DNA from: Bacteroidota bacterium
GTDB taxonomy: Bacteria > Bacteroidota > Bacteroidia > J057 > JADKCL01
DNA length: 64,000 nt
Assembly (NCBI GenBank): GCA_016718825.1
Contig: JADKCL010000007.1
Coordinates: 186,001 to 250,000, forward strand
Direction: 5' to 3'
Both the position numbers and the translations under genes were made by a program. The first letter of the stretch is position 1. Every line of letters starts with the position of its first letter. Below the pieces are notes generated by a model. The model was not told where the DNA came from. It made no database searches and saw only the letters and a list, made by a program, of their open reading frames with translations. This document shows positions 9,354-18,350 of the stretch, piece after piece.

Positions 9354-9898
9354 AGCGGAAGATCAAAAGTCTTAAGCCGTAATTTTTGAATCCAAAACGT
9401 AAGATAAGCGAGATCTAGGTTTTTGCTTTGCAATAGATTGATAATGTCTCCGATTTGTCGGTCGCTTTGAATCGTTTGAATCCATTCCAACTTTGACAGA
9501 ATTAGATCCTCGGTGGTGACGACCCACATTCCAAAACCATAGAGATCGGTACGTTGCCTACGTGCAAATTCCAATGTGCGGTACTCGGATTCTCGTTTTA
9601 CAATGAAATCAATGGTGGTAAATGAAGCGTTGTCAATCAAATTAAACATCCCCCGACGGCCAACTTCGCGTTTGATCTCGTCGGCATCGCAGTAATATCC
9701 ATCCTTGAATAGGTTGACAAATCGCTCCACATCCTCTTCCTTCAAAGAAATGACCAAGTCAATGTCACGGGTCATCCTCGGCGTGGTATAGGTATTCACA
9801 GCAAGACTCCCCGAAACCATGTATTCCAAGTTTTCGGATTCAAGCAATTCACATACCTTTTTCAGTGCCCCAAGCATGATCGAAGTGTTGTTCGCCAA
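9350..9898 (-). CDS. nucleotidyltransferase-fold protein (AbiEii/DUF6036-like)
   Basis: 182 residues from ATG 9898, or 175 from the ATG at 9877 (MLGALKKV). The segment YMVSGSLAVNTYTTPRMTRDIDLVI has the GS...DxD arrangement of the Pol-beta nucleotidyltransferase fold, and a third acidic position is plausible at TIDFIV. Later features (TTEDLILSKLEWI, SDRQIGDIINLL) match the C-terminal helices of AbiEii/DUF6036-type proteins. Such proteins transfer a nucleotide to an RNA or protein target, or have lost catalysis. It is the first gene of an overlapping pair with 9069-9353. Substrate unknown. Confidence 0.72.
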   Translation of the reverse strand: MANNTSIMLGALKKVCELLESENLEYMVSGSLAVNTYTTPRMTRDIDLVISLKEEDVERFVNLFKDGYYCDADEIKREVGRRGMFNLIDNASFTTIDFIVKRESEYRTLEFARRQRTDLYGFGMWVVTTEDLILSKLEWIQTIQSDRQIGDIINLLQSKNLDLAYLTFWIQKLRLKTFDLPL

Positions 9899-9955
9899 AG
9901 ATACAGAAATGCCATCAACCCCACGTATGTTACCTCAAATCATTACTTTTGCCAC

Positions 9956-10705
9956 ATGAATCACCGATTGATTTTTACCTTCGGAGCTGCGCTGATGCTC
10001 ACCCTTGGTGCCGCTTGCAATGTCAATGTGAACGACGGCAATGGCACGGGATTGGGTCCGAATGGCCTTCCCCTCGACAGCGGCGCCACCATTACTACGC
10101 ATTCCGAGACGCATTCGGAGTCCAATACCGACTTCGAACTCAAAGGCGGCATCCATTCCGAATCGCATTCGACAACACATACCACCACGACTTCGGGCAA
10201 GCAGCTCAGCCTTGCGCAGCAGGTCGATCAGTGGGCCACGGAAATTTTCGCCGATTACAAAGTCGTCGAAATGGATCCCATGGAGGCTTATCCCAAATAC
10301 AAAGGCGCCCAAGACGAAGTGTTCAAGCGCCTGCGAATGAAAAATCCGATTACCAACAGCTACGGAAAAGGGGTTTATCCACGCGTTTTGATGAAGGGCT
10401 ACCGTTTTATCGCCCCTTCGGCATTGACCAAGGATGTGGAAGAATGGCTCAACAGCTTGGGAAGTGCGACCAAGGGTATTCAACTTGGGCAGGCTGTGCA
10501 ATCGGTGAAGTCACCGCCATTGCTTTGCGCGGTGGTCGGCAATGATTTTCTGGTCGTGCAGGGCGGTTGCGTTTATGAAGGCGCCGAATGGACCGCCTCC
10601 AAGAAGCTGTTTTTTGATACCATGCGCATCTATGGGGCTTCCTACGCCTTCCAAGTCAAATGCGATGGCGGCGAACTCACCTACGAGCTCGGCGGCAACA
10701 GCTAG
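9956..10705 (+). CDS. lipoprotein with a Thr/Ser/His-rich linker
   Basis: 249 residues. The signal MNHRLIFTFGAALMLTLGAAC has a lipobox LGAAC (anchored Cys 21). Residues 22-80 are a low-complexity linker in which THSETHSES and HSESHSTTHTTTTS recur. A folded domain of about 165 residues follows (EIFADYKVVEMDPMEAYPKYKGAQDE...). No family recognised. TACTTTTG, a good -7 box, ends only four bases before the ATG, so the transcript would be nearly leaderless. Role unknown; outer-membrane or periplasmic location inferred. Confidence 0.75.
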   Translation: MNHRLIFTFGAALMLTLGAACNVNVNDGNGTGLGPNGLPLDSGATITTHSETHSESNTDFELKGGIHSESHSTTHTTTTSGKQLSLAQQVDQWATEIFADYKVVEMDPMEAYPKYKGAQDEVFKRLRMKNPITNSYGKGVYPRVLMKGYRFIAPSALTKDVEEWLNSLGSATKGIQLGQAVQSVKSPPLLCAVVGNDFLVVQGGCVYEGAEWTASKKLFFDTMRIYGASYAFQVKCDGGELTYELGGNS

Positions 10706-10723
10706 AATTCTGCGAATGGGTTT

Positions 10724-12040
10724 TTAGATCGCCTCAACTTTCTCAGAGGAAGCAACTTGCTTCTTGACACGTGGCATGGGGATACCATTGAGCTTGGCCA
10801 AAATCTGATCCTTGTAAACCGTGTAGGCATCTTGGCAGTCCTTGCGAATCGGATCGCCCTTGGGCGAATCTTCCTTGGTTGCGTCGGTATGCACGCCGTT
10901 TTTGAGCATTTCGAAGTGGAGGTGGGGGCCCGTGGACAAACCTGTCGTACCCACATACCCGATCACTTGGCCTTGCGTCACATGCGCACCCGCTTTGATG
11001 CCCGCACCGAACTTTGACATGTGCAGGTACTTGGTCGTGTACGTGCCGTTGTGTTTGATTTCCACGAAGTTGCCCATGCCACGGTTGAAGGCGGCTTGCA
11101 CGACCACGCCATTTCCAATCGACCAAATCGGCGTTCCGACTTCGGCTGCATAGTCCGTACCCAAATGCGGGCGACGAATCTTCAGGATCGGATGAAACCG
11201 TGCATGGTTGAAGTTGCTGCTGATGCGGCGGAAGGCCAAAGGAGCCTTAAGAAATGACTTTTTGAGGCTCAATGCGTTTTCGTCGAAGTAGTCAGGCAGC
11301 GAATCCTGATCGTATTTGATCGCATACATGTCCTTGCCAGCGTGGTTGAAGATGGCACCTTTGATTTCGCCGACGCCGATACGCTCGCCTTCGACGTACT
11401 TTTCATCAAACAACACCTTAAAGTAGTCGCCTTTTTGCAACCTGAAAAAGTCGATGCTCCAGGCATAAATCTCCGACATCGAGATCGCAAGCTGCGGATC
11501 CAAGTCATTCTCTTCCAAGGTTCTCCAAAGCGAGGAAGAAATCAAGCCGGATGCCTGACGCTCCAAAACATCCACCCGCTTGGAACCCGTCGTCACCTTT
11601 ACGGAATCGCCGATTTCCCAGACGACATAGTTGATCGGATCCTGCTCATAGACAAAATACTTGACCTTGTCGAGGGAGTCATTGGTGCGGAGGAGACAGT
11701 AGGATTTGCCCGCCCGCATCTTGGTCACGTCGAGTACACCATTGGATTTTTCTACGAGCTCTTGCACGACTTCTTGCGGAATGCCGTTTTCGCCGAGAAT
11801 CTCACCGAGGCTTTCGTTGGGTTTGATCTCGTTGGTGCAAACGTACAATTCGCCGATGTCGATCCCGTACTTCTCGATGGGTTCCTTTTCCTTGCTCCAA
11901 AAAATGCTCTTTTTGATATCAAAAAAGCCGTCCTTGAGCTGCTGCGGCAAGGGTTCTTTGCTGTTGAGGAAGACCATGCCGACAAGCACTGCCGCGATCA
12001 AACCTGCACCTATGAATGAGTATTTTTTCAAGCCTTTCAT
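10724..12040 (-). CDS. M23 family metallopeptidase (LytM-type), membrane anchored
   Basis: 438 residues from ATG 12040, chosen because an N-terminal transmembrane helix follows (KYSFIGAGLIAAVLVGMVFL). Residues 50-270 form a LysM-like/OapA-like region (SLGEILGENGIP, KMRAGKSYCLL). The C-terminal peptidase domain has the zinc and catalytic motifs HLGTD (His292, Asp296) and GPHLHFE (His373, His375), so the active site looks complete. These enzymes cut peptide cross-links in peptidoglycan during growth or division. Periplasmic, single anchor. It has its own gap upstream and faces 9956-10705 tail to tail (18 bp). Confidence 0.9.
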   Translation of the reverse strand: MKGLKKYSFIGAGLIAAVLVGMVFLNSKEPLPQQLKDGFFDIKKSIFWSKEKEPIEKYGIDIGELYVCTNEIKPNESLGEILGENGIPQEVVQELVEKSNGVLDVTKMRAGKSYCLLRTNDSLDKVKYFVYEQDPINYVVWEIGDSVKVTTGSKRVDVLERQASGLISSSLWRTLEENDLDPQLAISMSEIYAWSIDFFRLQKGDYFKVLFDEKYVEGERIGVGEIKGAIFNHAGKDMYAIKYDQDSLPDYFDENALSLKKSFLKAPLAFRRISSNFNHARFHPILKIRRPHLGTDYAAEVGTPIWSIGNGVVVQAAFNRGMGNFVEIKHNGTYTTKYLHMSKFGAGIKAGAHVTQGQVIGYVGTTGLSTGPHLHFEMLKNGVHTDATKEDSPKGDPIRKDCQDAYTVYKDQILAKLNGIPMPRVKKQVASSEKVEAI

Positions 12041-12410
12041 ACGAATAGGAAGGCAGTTTACACAAAACAGCCCCTTCAAACAAGGCAGCGACCCTTCGTC
12101 CACACTGTACAGTGCCCTCCTGATGCAATCAAGGCCGATTGCGTGGATAAGTTTCGGCCCCGCTTAACAAAGGTTAACGTCGTTGGGGCAGCCCTGATCT
12201 GGAGCGAAGCGTCCCAGAGCGAAGCGAAGAGTCTACCATACCCCACCCGAGCGATCGCCTAGAGTTCCTTGCCCAATGACCGAAGCCCCCACCAGAGCGC
12301 GAAGCTACCATTACCCAACGCCGATCAGCGCGGTTTCAGCCGGTAGAACCCGCTTCCTCGCAGGCGGCGCACCACGTCCTTTTCACCACCACCGCTTTTA
12401 AAGCACCCAA
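12041..12410. other. 370-bp gap with a dispersed GCGAAGCGAAGAG-type repeat
   Basis: No credible gene. At 12218-12237 it carries AGCGAAGCGAAGAGTCTACC, which recurs exactly near 36085-36104, and a related GGAGCGAAGCGTCCC just upstream. Such sequences are intergenic dispersed repeats in many environmental bacteria. The promoter of the M23 peptidase should lie near 12060-12120, but I see no clean TAnnTTTG box. Confidence 0.5.
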
Positions 12411-12504
12411 ACCCACTTTTCACTTTTCGTTTTCCACTTTTCACTTACCGCCGGTTTCGCAAGTAAAACCCACTTTTCACTTTTCGTTTTCCACTTTTCA
12501 CTTA
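12411..12504. repeat. two 37-bp direct repeats in front of carB
   Basis: Positions 12411-12447 and 12468-12504 are identical 37-mers made of CACTTTTC/GTTTTCCACTTTTCAC units, separated by 20 bp. Each copy itself holds a degenerate 14-bp tandem. The second copy ends seven bases before the -33 element of the carB promoter, so slippage here would change the upstream spacing. Confidence 0.85.
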
Positions 12505-12510
12505 AATGTC

Positions 12511-12540
12511 TTGGCAATTGATCCCGCTGCTGTAATTTTG
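12511..12540 (+). promoter_or_regulatory. carB promoter
   Basis: TTG at 12511-12513, then 19 bases, then TAATTTTG at 12533-12540. This is the Bacteroidota housekeeping form (TTG, 19-21 bp spacer, TAnnTTTG). The carB ATG follows 18 bases after the -7 box, giving a very short leader. Confidence 0.75.
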
Positions 12541-12558
12541 CGCAAATTATCCCCCGAG

Positions 12559-15375
12559 ATGCCTCTCAACCCATCCATTAAGCACGTATTGATCATCGGA
12601 AGCGGACCTATCGTCATTGGTCAGGCCTGCGAATTTGACTATTCCGGTTCCCAAGCTTCCCGTTCCTTGCGGGAAGAAGGCATCAAAGTCTCCCTGATCA
12701 ACAGCAATCCGGCGACGATCATGACCGACCCTTCCACGGCCGACCATGTCTATTTGTTGCCGCTCAACCGCAAGTCCATCATTCAGATTCTGAAGGAGCA
12801 ACCTACCATCGATGCGGTTTTGCCGACGATGGGCGGTCAAACAGCCTTGAACCTCGCCATGGAATGCGACAAGGCCGGAATCTGGGACAAATACGGCGTG
12901 AAAACCATCGGCGTGGACTTCAAAGGCATCGAACGCGCCGAGGACCGTGAGATTTTCCGGCAGTTGATGATCGAAATCGGCGTGGATGTGCCCCGCGCAC
13001 GCACGGCCAAAAGCTTTCTCCAAGGCAAGGAAATCGCGCAGGAAATCGGATTTCCGCTCGTTTTGCGCCCAAGTTATACCCTTGGCGGCACGGGCGGCGG
13101 ATTTGTCCATGAACCCTCCAAATTTGACCAAGCACTCACCCACGCCCTCCATTCGAGCCCGATCCACGAGGTTTTGATCGAGGAAAGCATCTGGGGTTGG
13201 AAGGAATATGAACTCGAAGTGCTGCGTGACTATGCTGGCAATCATATCGTGATCTGCTCCATCGAGAACCTGGATCCGATGGGCATCCATACAGGTGACT
13301 CGATCACCGTCGCGCCTGCGATGACACTCCCGGACACGCAGATGCAGCACATGCGCAACGTGGCTTTCAAAGTCATGGATGCCATCGGCGAATTTTGTGG
13401 CGGTTGCAACGTGCAGTTTTCCATCGACCCCGACACGGGCCGCATGATCGTGATCGAAATCAACCCAAGGGTTTCCCGTTCTTCGGCATTGGCCTCCAAG
13501 GCGACCGGCTATCCGATCGCCAAGATTGCCGCCAAACTCGCTGTCGGCTACCGCCTCGACGAACTCAAAAATCAAATCACAGGCACCACTTCGGCCTTTT
13601 TTGAGCCGACATTGGACTATGTCATCGTCAAGATTCCGCGTTGGAACTTTGACAAGTTCAGGGGCAGCGATCGCACTTTGGGCCTGCAGATGAAGTCCGT
13701 GGGCGAAGTCATGGGCATTGGCCGGAGCTTCACCGAAGCCCTCCAAAAGGCTTGCCAAAGCCTTGAAAGCAAGCGCAATGGCCTCGGAGCAGACGGAAAG
13801 GAACTCACCGACCTCGACGAAATCATGCACAGCTTGGAAAATCCGTCAAGCGACCGGATTTTCCATGTCAAGGACGCCATGCAATTGGGTTTGCCCTTGC
13901 GGCGCATCCACAAGGCGACCAAAATCGACATGTGGTTCCTCGAGGAAATCTACCGATTGGTCAAAATCGACAAGGAAATTGCAACGCACACGATCGAGAG
14001 CTTGCCCAAGGCACTTCTGGTCGAAGCCAAACGCAACGGTTATGCCGACCGGCAAATCGCCCACTTGCTCAATTGCCTGGAATCGCAAGTGTATCAATTG
14101 CGCACCGACATGGGCGTGCAACGCCAATACAAAATGGTCGACACCTGCGCTGCCGAATTCGAAGCGCAGACGCCTTATTTCTACTCGACCTTTGACGGCG
14201 AAACCGAAAGCCACCGCAGCGACAAGAAAAAGGTCGTGATCTTCGGTTCGGGACCGAATCGCATCGGTCAAGGCATCGAATTTGACTATTGCTGTGTCCA
14301 CGGCGTGATGGCGGCCCGCGAGGCAGGCTACGAAACCATCATGATCAATTGCAATCCCGAGACGGTAAGTACGGACTTCAACGTCAGCGACAAACTCTAT
14401 TTTGAGCCGGTGTTTTGGGAGCATGTGTACGACATCATCAAACACGAAAACCCCGAACAGGTGATCGTGCAACTCGGCGGACAAACCGCTTTGAAATTGG
14501 CAGAAAAGCTGGACCGCTACGGGATTCGCATTGCGGGAACGTCGTATTTGTCGCTCGACATCGCGGAGGATCGCGGCCAATTTTCGACGCTGTTGAAGGA
14601 ATTGGACATTCCCTACCCTGAATTTGGGGTCGCCGAGAATGCCAACGACGCTTTGCGTGTCATCAAAACCGTCGGTTATCCTGCGTTGGTGCGTCCAAGT
14701 TATGTTTTGGGTGGTCAAAGCATGCGCATCGTGATCAACGACGAGGAATTGGAAGAGCATGTCATCAATACCTTGAAGGACATTCCCGGAAACAAGGTGC
14801 TGATCGACCACTTTTTGGATGGCGCGATTGAGGCGGAGGTGGATGCGATTTGTGACGGGGAATCGGTGCAAGTCGTCGGGATGATGGAGCATATCGAGCC
14901 TGCGGGCATTCACTCCGGTGATTCGAATGCGGTTTTGCCGCCCTTTAGCTTGGGGCCATTGCAGCAGACGATGATGGAAAATTACACCAAGCGCATCGCA
15001 TTGGCTTTGGGTGTCAAGGGCCTGATCAACGTGCAATTCGCCATCCAGAAAGACAGGGTGTATGTGATCGAAGCCAATCCAAGGGCCTCACGCACAGTGC
15101 CGTTCATCGCCAAGGCGCATGGCATTCCCTACGTGAACTACGCGACCAAGGTCATGCTCGGCACGCATAAACTCAGTGACTTCACCTTCGAGCCCAAACT
15201 CGTCGGATTCGCCATCAAGGAACCCGTTTTCTCCTTCAACAAGTTCCCCAACGTGAACAAGGAACTTGGGCCGGAAATGAAATCCACCGGGGAATCGATC
15301 TATTTCATCGAGGACCTGAACGACGAGCACTTCTTGCAGCTCTACCAAGAGCGGAACATGTACCTTTCCAGGTAG
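12559..15375 (+). CDS. carB: carbamoyl-phosphate synthase large subunit, without the MGS-like domain
   Basis: 938 residues from ATG 12559; the TTG at 12511 is rejected because it is the -33 element. Two homologous ATP-grasp halves are visible, each beginning with a nucleotide/biotin-carboxylase-like N-domain (VLIIGSGPIVIGQACEFDY; VVIFGSGPNRIGQGIEFDY). ATP-site segments include LGGTGGGFV, ENLDPMGIHTGDSI and EINPRVSRSSALASKATG, then the oligomerisation region and EANPRASRTVPFIAKA in the second half. It makes carbamoyl phosphate from glutamine-derived ammonia, bicarbonate and 2 ATP for pyrimidines and arginine, with the CarA subunit, which is not nearby. The protein stops at RNMYLSR, so the about 130-residue allosteric MGS-like domain of the E. 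coli enzyme is absent; this shorter form is, as I recall, usual in Bacteroidota. Confidence 0.97.
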   Translation: MPLNPSIKHVLIIGSGPIVIGQACEFDYSGSQASRSLREEGIKVSLINSNPATIMTDPSTADHVYLLPLNRKSIIQILKEQPTIDAVLPTMGGQTALNLAMECDKAGIWDKYGVKTIGVDFKGIERAEDREIFRQLMIEIGVDVPRARTAKSFLQGKEIAQEIGFPLVLRPSYTLGGTGGGFVHEPSKFDQALTHALHSSPIHEVLIEESIWGWKEYELEVLRDYAGNHIVICSIENLDPMGIHTGDSITVAPAMTLPDTQMQHMRNVAFKVMDAIGEFCGGCNVQFSIDPDTGRMIVIEINPRVSRSSALASKATGYPIAKIAAKLAVGYRLDELKNQITGTTSAFFEPTLDYVIVKIPRWNFDKFRGSDRTLGLQMKSVGEVMGIGRSFTEALQKACQSLESKRNGLGADGKELTDLDEIMHSLENPSSDRIFHVKDAMQLGLPLRRIHKATKIDMWFLEEIYRLVKIDKEIATHTIESLPKALLVEAKRNGYADRQIAHLLNCLESQVYQLRTDMGVQRQYKMVDTCAAEFEAQTPYFYSTFDGETESHRSDKKKVVIFGSGPNRIGQGIEFDYCCVHGVMAAREAGYETIMINCNPETVSTDFNVSDKLYFEPVFWEHVYDIIKHENPEQVIVQLGGQTALKLAEKLDRYGIRIAGTSYLSLDIAEDRGQFSTLLKELDIPYPEFGVAENANDALRVIKTVGYPALVRPSYVLGGQSMRIVINDEELEEHVINTLKDIPGNKVLIDHFLDGAIEAEVDAICDGESVQVVGMMEHIEPAGIHSGDSNAVLPPFSLGPLQQTMMENYTKRIALALGVKGLINVQFAIQKDRVYVIEANPRASRTVPFIAKAHGIPYVNYATKVMLGTHKLSDFTFEPKLVGFAIKEPVFSFNKFPNVNKELGPEMKSTGESIYFIEDLNDEHFLQLYQERNMYLSR

Positions 15376-15385
15376 TGCCTAGATT

Positions 15386-15433
15386 TAGCGAAGGGGGCGC
15401 TCACACCATCCTGTGTGAGCGCCCCCTTCGCTA
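15386..15433. terminator. strong bidirectional hairpin terminator between carB and 15446
   Basis: A perfect 21-bp inverted repeat (15386-15406 and 15413-15433) with a 6-base loop lies ten bases after the carB stop and twelve bases before the convergent gene's stop. The stem holds a GC-rich core flanked by TAGCGAA/TTCGCTA. There is no long T tract, but the position between two converging genes fits a shared terminator. Confidence 0.85.
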
Positions 15434-15445
15434 TTCCCCTCCGCA

Positions 15446-17143
15446 TCACTCAACAATCAATTTGCGCGCAAAAGCCTTCCCTAAACGCAGGATGTACATG
15501 CCTGCGGGCAAGTCGCCCACTTGGATTTCGGTTTCGATTCCTCTGAAAAATCCGGTTTTGACGACACGGCCCCAGCTGTCAAACAGCAACCATTCCACCT
15601 TTTGTGGCACGCTTCCACGGATATGCACCAAGTCCTGGGCGGGATTGGGATAGACTTCAAATAGGCTGTTCGCCATCGTTTCAAATGTTGGCACCGCTCC
15701 GACGGGAGTGATACAGGTACTGTCAGGCCAAGGCATATTTTCCAACGGCAGGCCGTGGGGAAGGGGTCTGCCCGCCAAACCTGGATAGGTCGGCATATAT
15801 TTTCTTGCCTTGAAAACAGCATTGTTCCAACTCGTGCTATTTCCCGGGACGGGATTGCCTTGTGAAACAAAAGTGCTTAGCGCCATTGCCGGATTGATGT
15901 ATTCCCAGGCCTTGGTGGCATTGCTGTCAAATTCGATAAATCGGCCGTGCACGGCCTGCGTAATGAAAAGGTTCCCATTCGCCAGCATCTGAGCACCCCC
16001 CATCAGTCCTGAATCAATCGTGTCGCCGGGCAATGTGCGGAAAATGCTTTGCGCGGTATCCGGGGAAAAGGCGCCACTTCCAAGCACATAGTTGCCGAGG
16101 CTATCCAATTCGGGACTGACAAAATCGACAGTAGAAAGGCCGCCCGGACGGGTGAAACCGTTGTTGAAAATCATGAATTCGCCGCCATGCGGCAGCGTAT
16201 CGTCGACCCAATGGGCATCATGTGGCTGAAACAGCTGTTGGCTACCCGGGTTACCGCGTCGATAAGCCTCAGGATTACCCCAACGGTAAAGAATATCACC
16301 TCCCTTGCCACGAATGCCACCGGAATGTCCTGCTGCTGTAGCGGTATTGGTGCTGTGGTCGATCACGATGAATTCGCTGGTTTCCCTGAAAGTCACCGCC
16401 ACCTCGTCGCGGTCGGGATTGTAGGACACGGTATTGGCATGCAGCCAATCCGCATCTCCTTGAGAAATGCCGAGATAATTGATGTCCATCAGTTCAGGAT
16501 GGTCACCGACACTGCCGTAGTTGTTGCGGGCCGGGTTAAAATCTTGCACCAAATGGTCCCAAATATGCCATTCCCAAACGATTTTGGCCGAATCCGGGAA
16601 AATCGGTTGGAGTTCATAAAGTGCCTCGCTCCAGATTTCGCCATCAGGCATCGTCGTGGTGTCGCGTCCAGCCAATTTGGCTTCGCTGAAGTCAAATTTC
16701 TCCCATGCCAAGACCATTACATTGCCATTTGGAAGTGCAGCGAAGTCATGATGGGCCAAATGACGGCTGTCACTGACCTTGTACAACCATAGCTGTTGGC
16801 TCCACCAGTCAAGGATTTCGAAGTAGCCCCCGTTGCCACCATTGCTGGCAAAGCTGCCATTGGACCAATCGCGCCCCGAGCGCAGCAAGGTCCCATCCGG
16901 ACGAAGGTAGGCCATCATTCCTGGCTGAAATGCGCTGTTCCATTCATGCACACGCAAGCCGCAGTTTTCGACGAGATAGGTTTTGAAGCTTTGATTGGGG
17001 GTAAATAGCGTGTAGGCCAAGGTGGCCAGGCTATCGTCGTAATAGATTTTACCGACCGTGCGCGTCTGGGCGATGAGCGATCCCGATCCAGCGGCAAAAA
17101 TTACAAGGAACAAAAACAATTGAATGCAACGAATGATTTTCAT
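15446..17143 (-). CDS. T9SS-exported arylsulfotransferase-like beta-propeller protein
   Basis: 565 residues from ATG 17143, preceded by a strong AAGGAGG ribosome-binding site. A signal peptide (IQLFLFLVIFAAGSGSLIAQ) is followed by a propeller with arylsulfotransferase signatures: HHDFAALPNGNVMVLAWE, DADWLHANTVSYNPDRDEV, VIDHSTNT, RWGNPEAY and FQPHDAHWVDD. In the family a histidine carries the sulfuryl group transferred from phenolic sulfates; candidate histidines lie in these motifs. The C-terminus is a sorting domain (VYPNPAQDLVHI...LPAGMYILRLG...LIVE). Cell-surface or secreted by T9SS. Real sulfotransferase activity is not certain, since many homologs are only structural relatives. Confidence 0.85.
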   Translation of the reverse strand: MKIIRCIQLFLFLVIFAAGSGSLIAQTRTVGKIYYDDSLATLAYTLFTPNQSFKTYLVENCGLRVHEWNSAFQPGMMAYLRPDGTLLRSGRDWSNGSFASNGGNGGYFEILDWWSQQLWLYKVSDSRHLAHHDFAALPNGNVMVLAWEKFDFSEAKLAGRDTTTMPDGEIWSEALYELQPIFPDSAKIVWEWHIWDHLVQDFNPARNNYGSVGDHPELMDINYLGISQGDADWLHANTVSYNPDRDEVAVTFRETSEFIVIDHSTNTATAAGHSGGIRGKGGDILYRWGNPEAYRRGNPGSQQLFQPHDAHWVDDTLPHGGEFMIFNNGFTRPGGLSTVDFVSPELDSLGNYVLGSGAFSPDTAQSIFRTLPGDTIDSGLMGGAQMLANGNLFITQAVHGRFIEFDSNATKAWEYINPAMALSTFVSQGNPVPGNSTSWNNAVFKARKYMPTYPGLAGRPLPHGLPLENMPWPDSTCITPVGAVPTFETMANSLFEVYPNPAQDLVHIRGSVPQKVEWLLFDSWGRVVKTGFFRGIETEIQVGDLPAGMYILRLGKAFARKLIVE

Positions 17144-17159
17144 ATAAAGCCTCCTTGTC

Positions 17160-17190
17160 CAAAAGTAGCGTAAACATCAGCTATTTGCAA
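17160..17190 (-). promoter_or_regulatory. promoter of the arylsulfotransferase-like gene
   Basis: On the minus strand TTG (17188-17190), 20 bases, then TACTTTTG (17160-17167). This is a full match to the Bacteroidota promoter and lies 16 bases ahead of the ATG at 17143. Confidence 0.7.
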
Positions 17191-17325
17191 TGTCTGACCG
17201 CAGCAGTAACTTGTCGGGGAATTTCAAATTTTTGGGCGAAGGAATGCGGTTTCAAAAGGGATCGCTGCGCCAAGGCCAAGAAGTAGGGAAATAGTTTTCG
17301 GATTGCTTTCAAAGCACATTGTACA

Positions 17326-18317
17326 ATGCAAAAACACATCTCTTTTCAACGATTGGGGATCTTGACCGGCAGCCTGTTGCTGTTGGGGTTCTTTTGCCGA
17401 TCAGCCTCGATTTCAGTGGAGGTGTAATCTACTTCCCCAACATTCAATTTCTCGGGCAAGATTTGTTCCCGTTTTCAGTGAGGCTGTACCTGTTGCTGCC
17501 GCTGTTGGGTGGTGTAGCCTGTTTGATTGCCTTGGTTCCTTCGAATGCCTACGTGCGTGCAGGACTGTACTTTTTTGCCGGATTTACGCCTTGGGTGATG
17601 GAATATGTGATGACCTCCGAATTGCTGTCCTACCTAGCAGGACTCAATAGTAGGGGCTTTGACGGCGCAAGTTTCTCCATCACGTCCTTGATCTCTGGAT
17701 TTTTGTTGCGATTTGGGCTTTTGGGCATGTTTGCAGCCGCGTTTGCCGGCCGTGCCAATCCCAAAGCCAAATTGGCGCACTATTTTGCCATGGTGGGGAG
17801 TGTGATGGTGATCATGGCCTTAATGTTTCCAACGCAATCCGGGGGCGATAGTTGGCGAATCCTCATTCTGATGCCTTTTGAAGCATTGGGCTCTGATGCA
17901 GTGGCCGGCTCCGTTTTGATGGTCTTGTTGGCCTTGTTATTGGCAGCGACCGTTTTGGGGATTCTCTGGGGTATCGGCTACAAAAAGGGAACGAACAACG
18001 CCAAAAGCATGAAATGGCTGCTGTTGATCGCGCTTTTATTCTCGGTGATCACCTTGTTTTGCGTCCTCTACGTTCGGTTTCCACCCATTGACAGGGTCAG
18101 GATTGGCATCCTCGAATTGCTGGTGGGCTACATCAAAGTTTTGGGCATATTTCTCGCGCCGTTGTTTGCACAATGCCTTGGGGCGATGGAGTTGTTGGCG
18201 ATGACGAAGGAGGGGGAGGAGAACCAAGCGCCCGAAGTTAAATCAAGTCCCGGTATTGATGCAGCAGAGGCAAGTTCAGTAGCCGAATTGCCTTTTGATG
18301 GACGTGATTCTGAATAG
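17326..18317 (+). pseudogene. multi-pass membrane protein, one homopolymer frameshift near the N-terminus
   Basis: ATG 17326 opens MQKHISFQRLGILTGSLLLLGFF, a natural first helix, which then runs out of frame at the TTTT run 17392-17395. Adding one T gives GFFLPISLDFSGG and joins the frame ending at 18317, for 330 residues. About eight hydrophobic helices follow, with an acidic Ser/Ala-rich cytoplasmic tail (EGEENQAPEVKSSPGIDAAEASS). No family recognised. A TTG start at 17319 would give an unnatural N-terminus. Probably intact in the organism. The LRR gene follows 33 bp downstream on the same strand. Confidence 0.7.
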
Positions 18318-18350
18318 CAAGATTGGGAAATTGCATCATTCAATGAACTT

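Noticed and set aside
12511..12558. TTG-initiated extension of carB
   Set aside because: TTG is the -33 promoter element and TAATTTTG lies within the extension; the family N-terminus starts at ATG 12559.
13846..15036. Long antisense frame within carB
   Set aside because: A shadow of the high-GC carB codons; no start context or family features.
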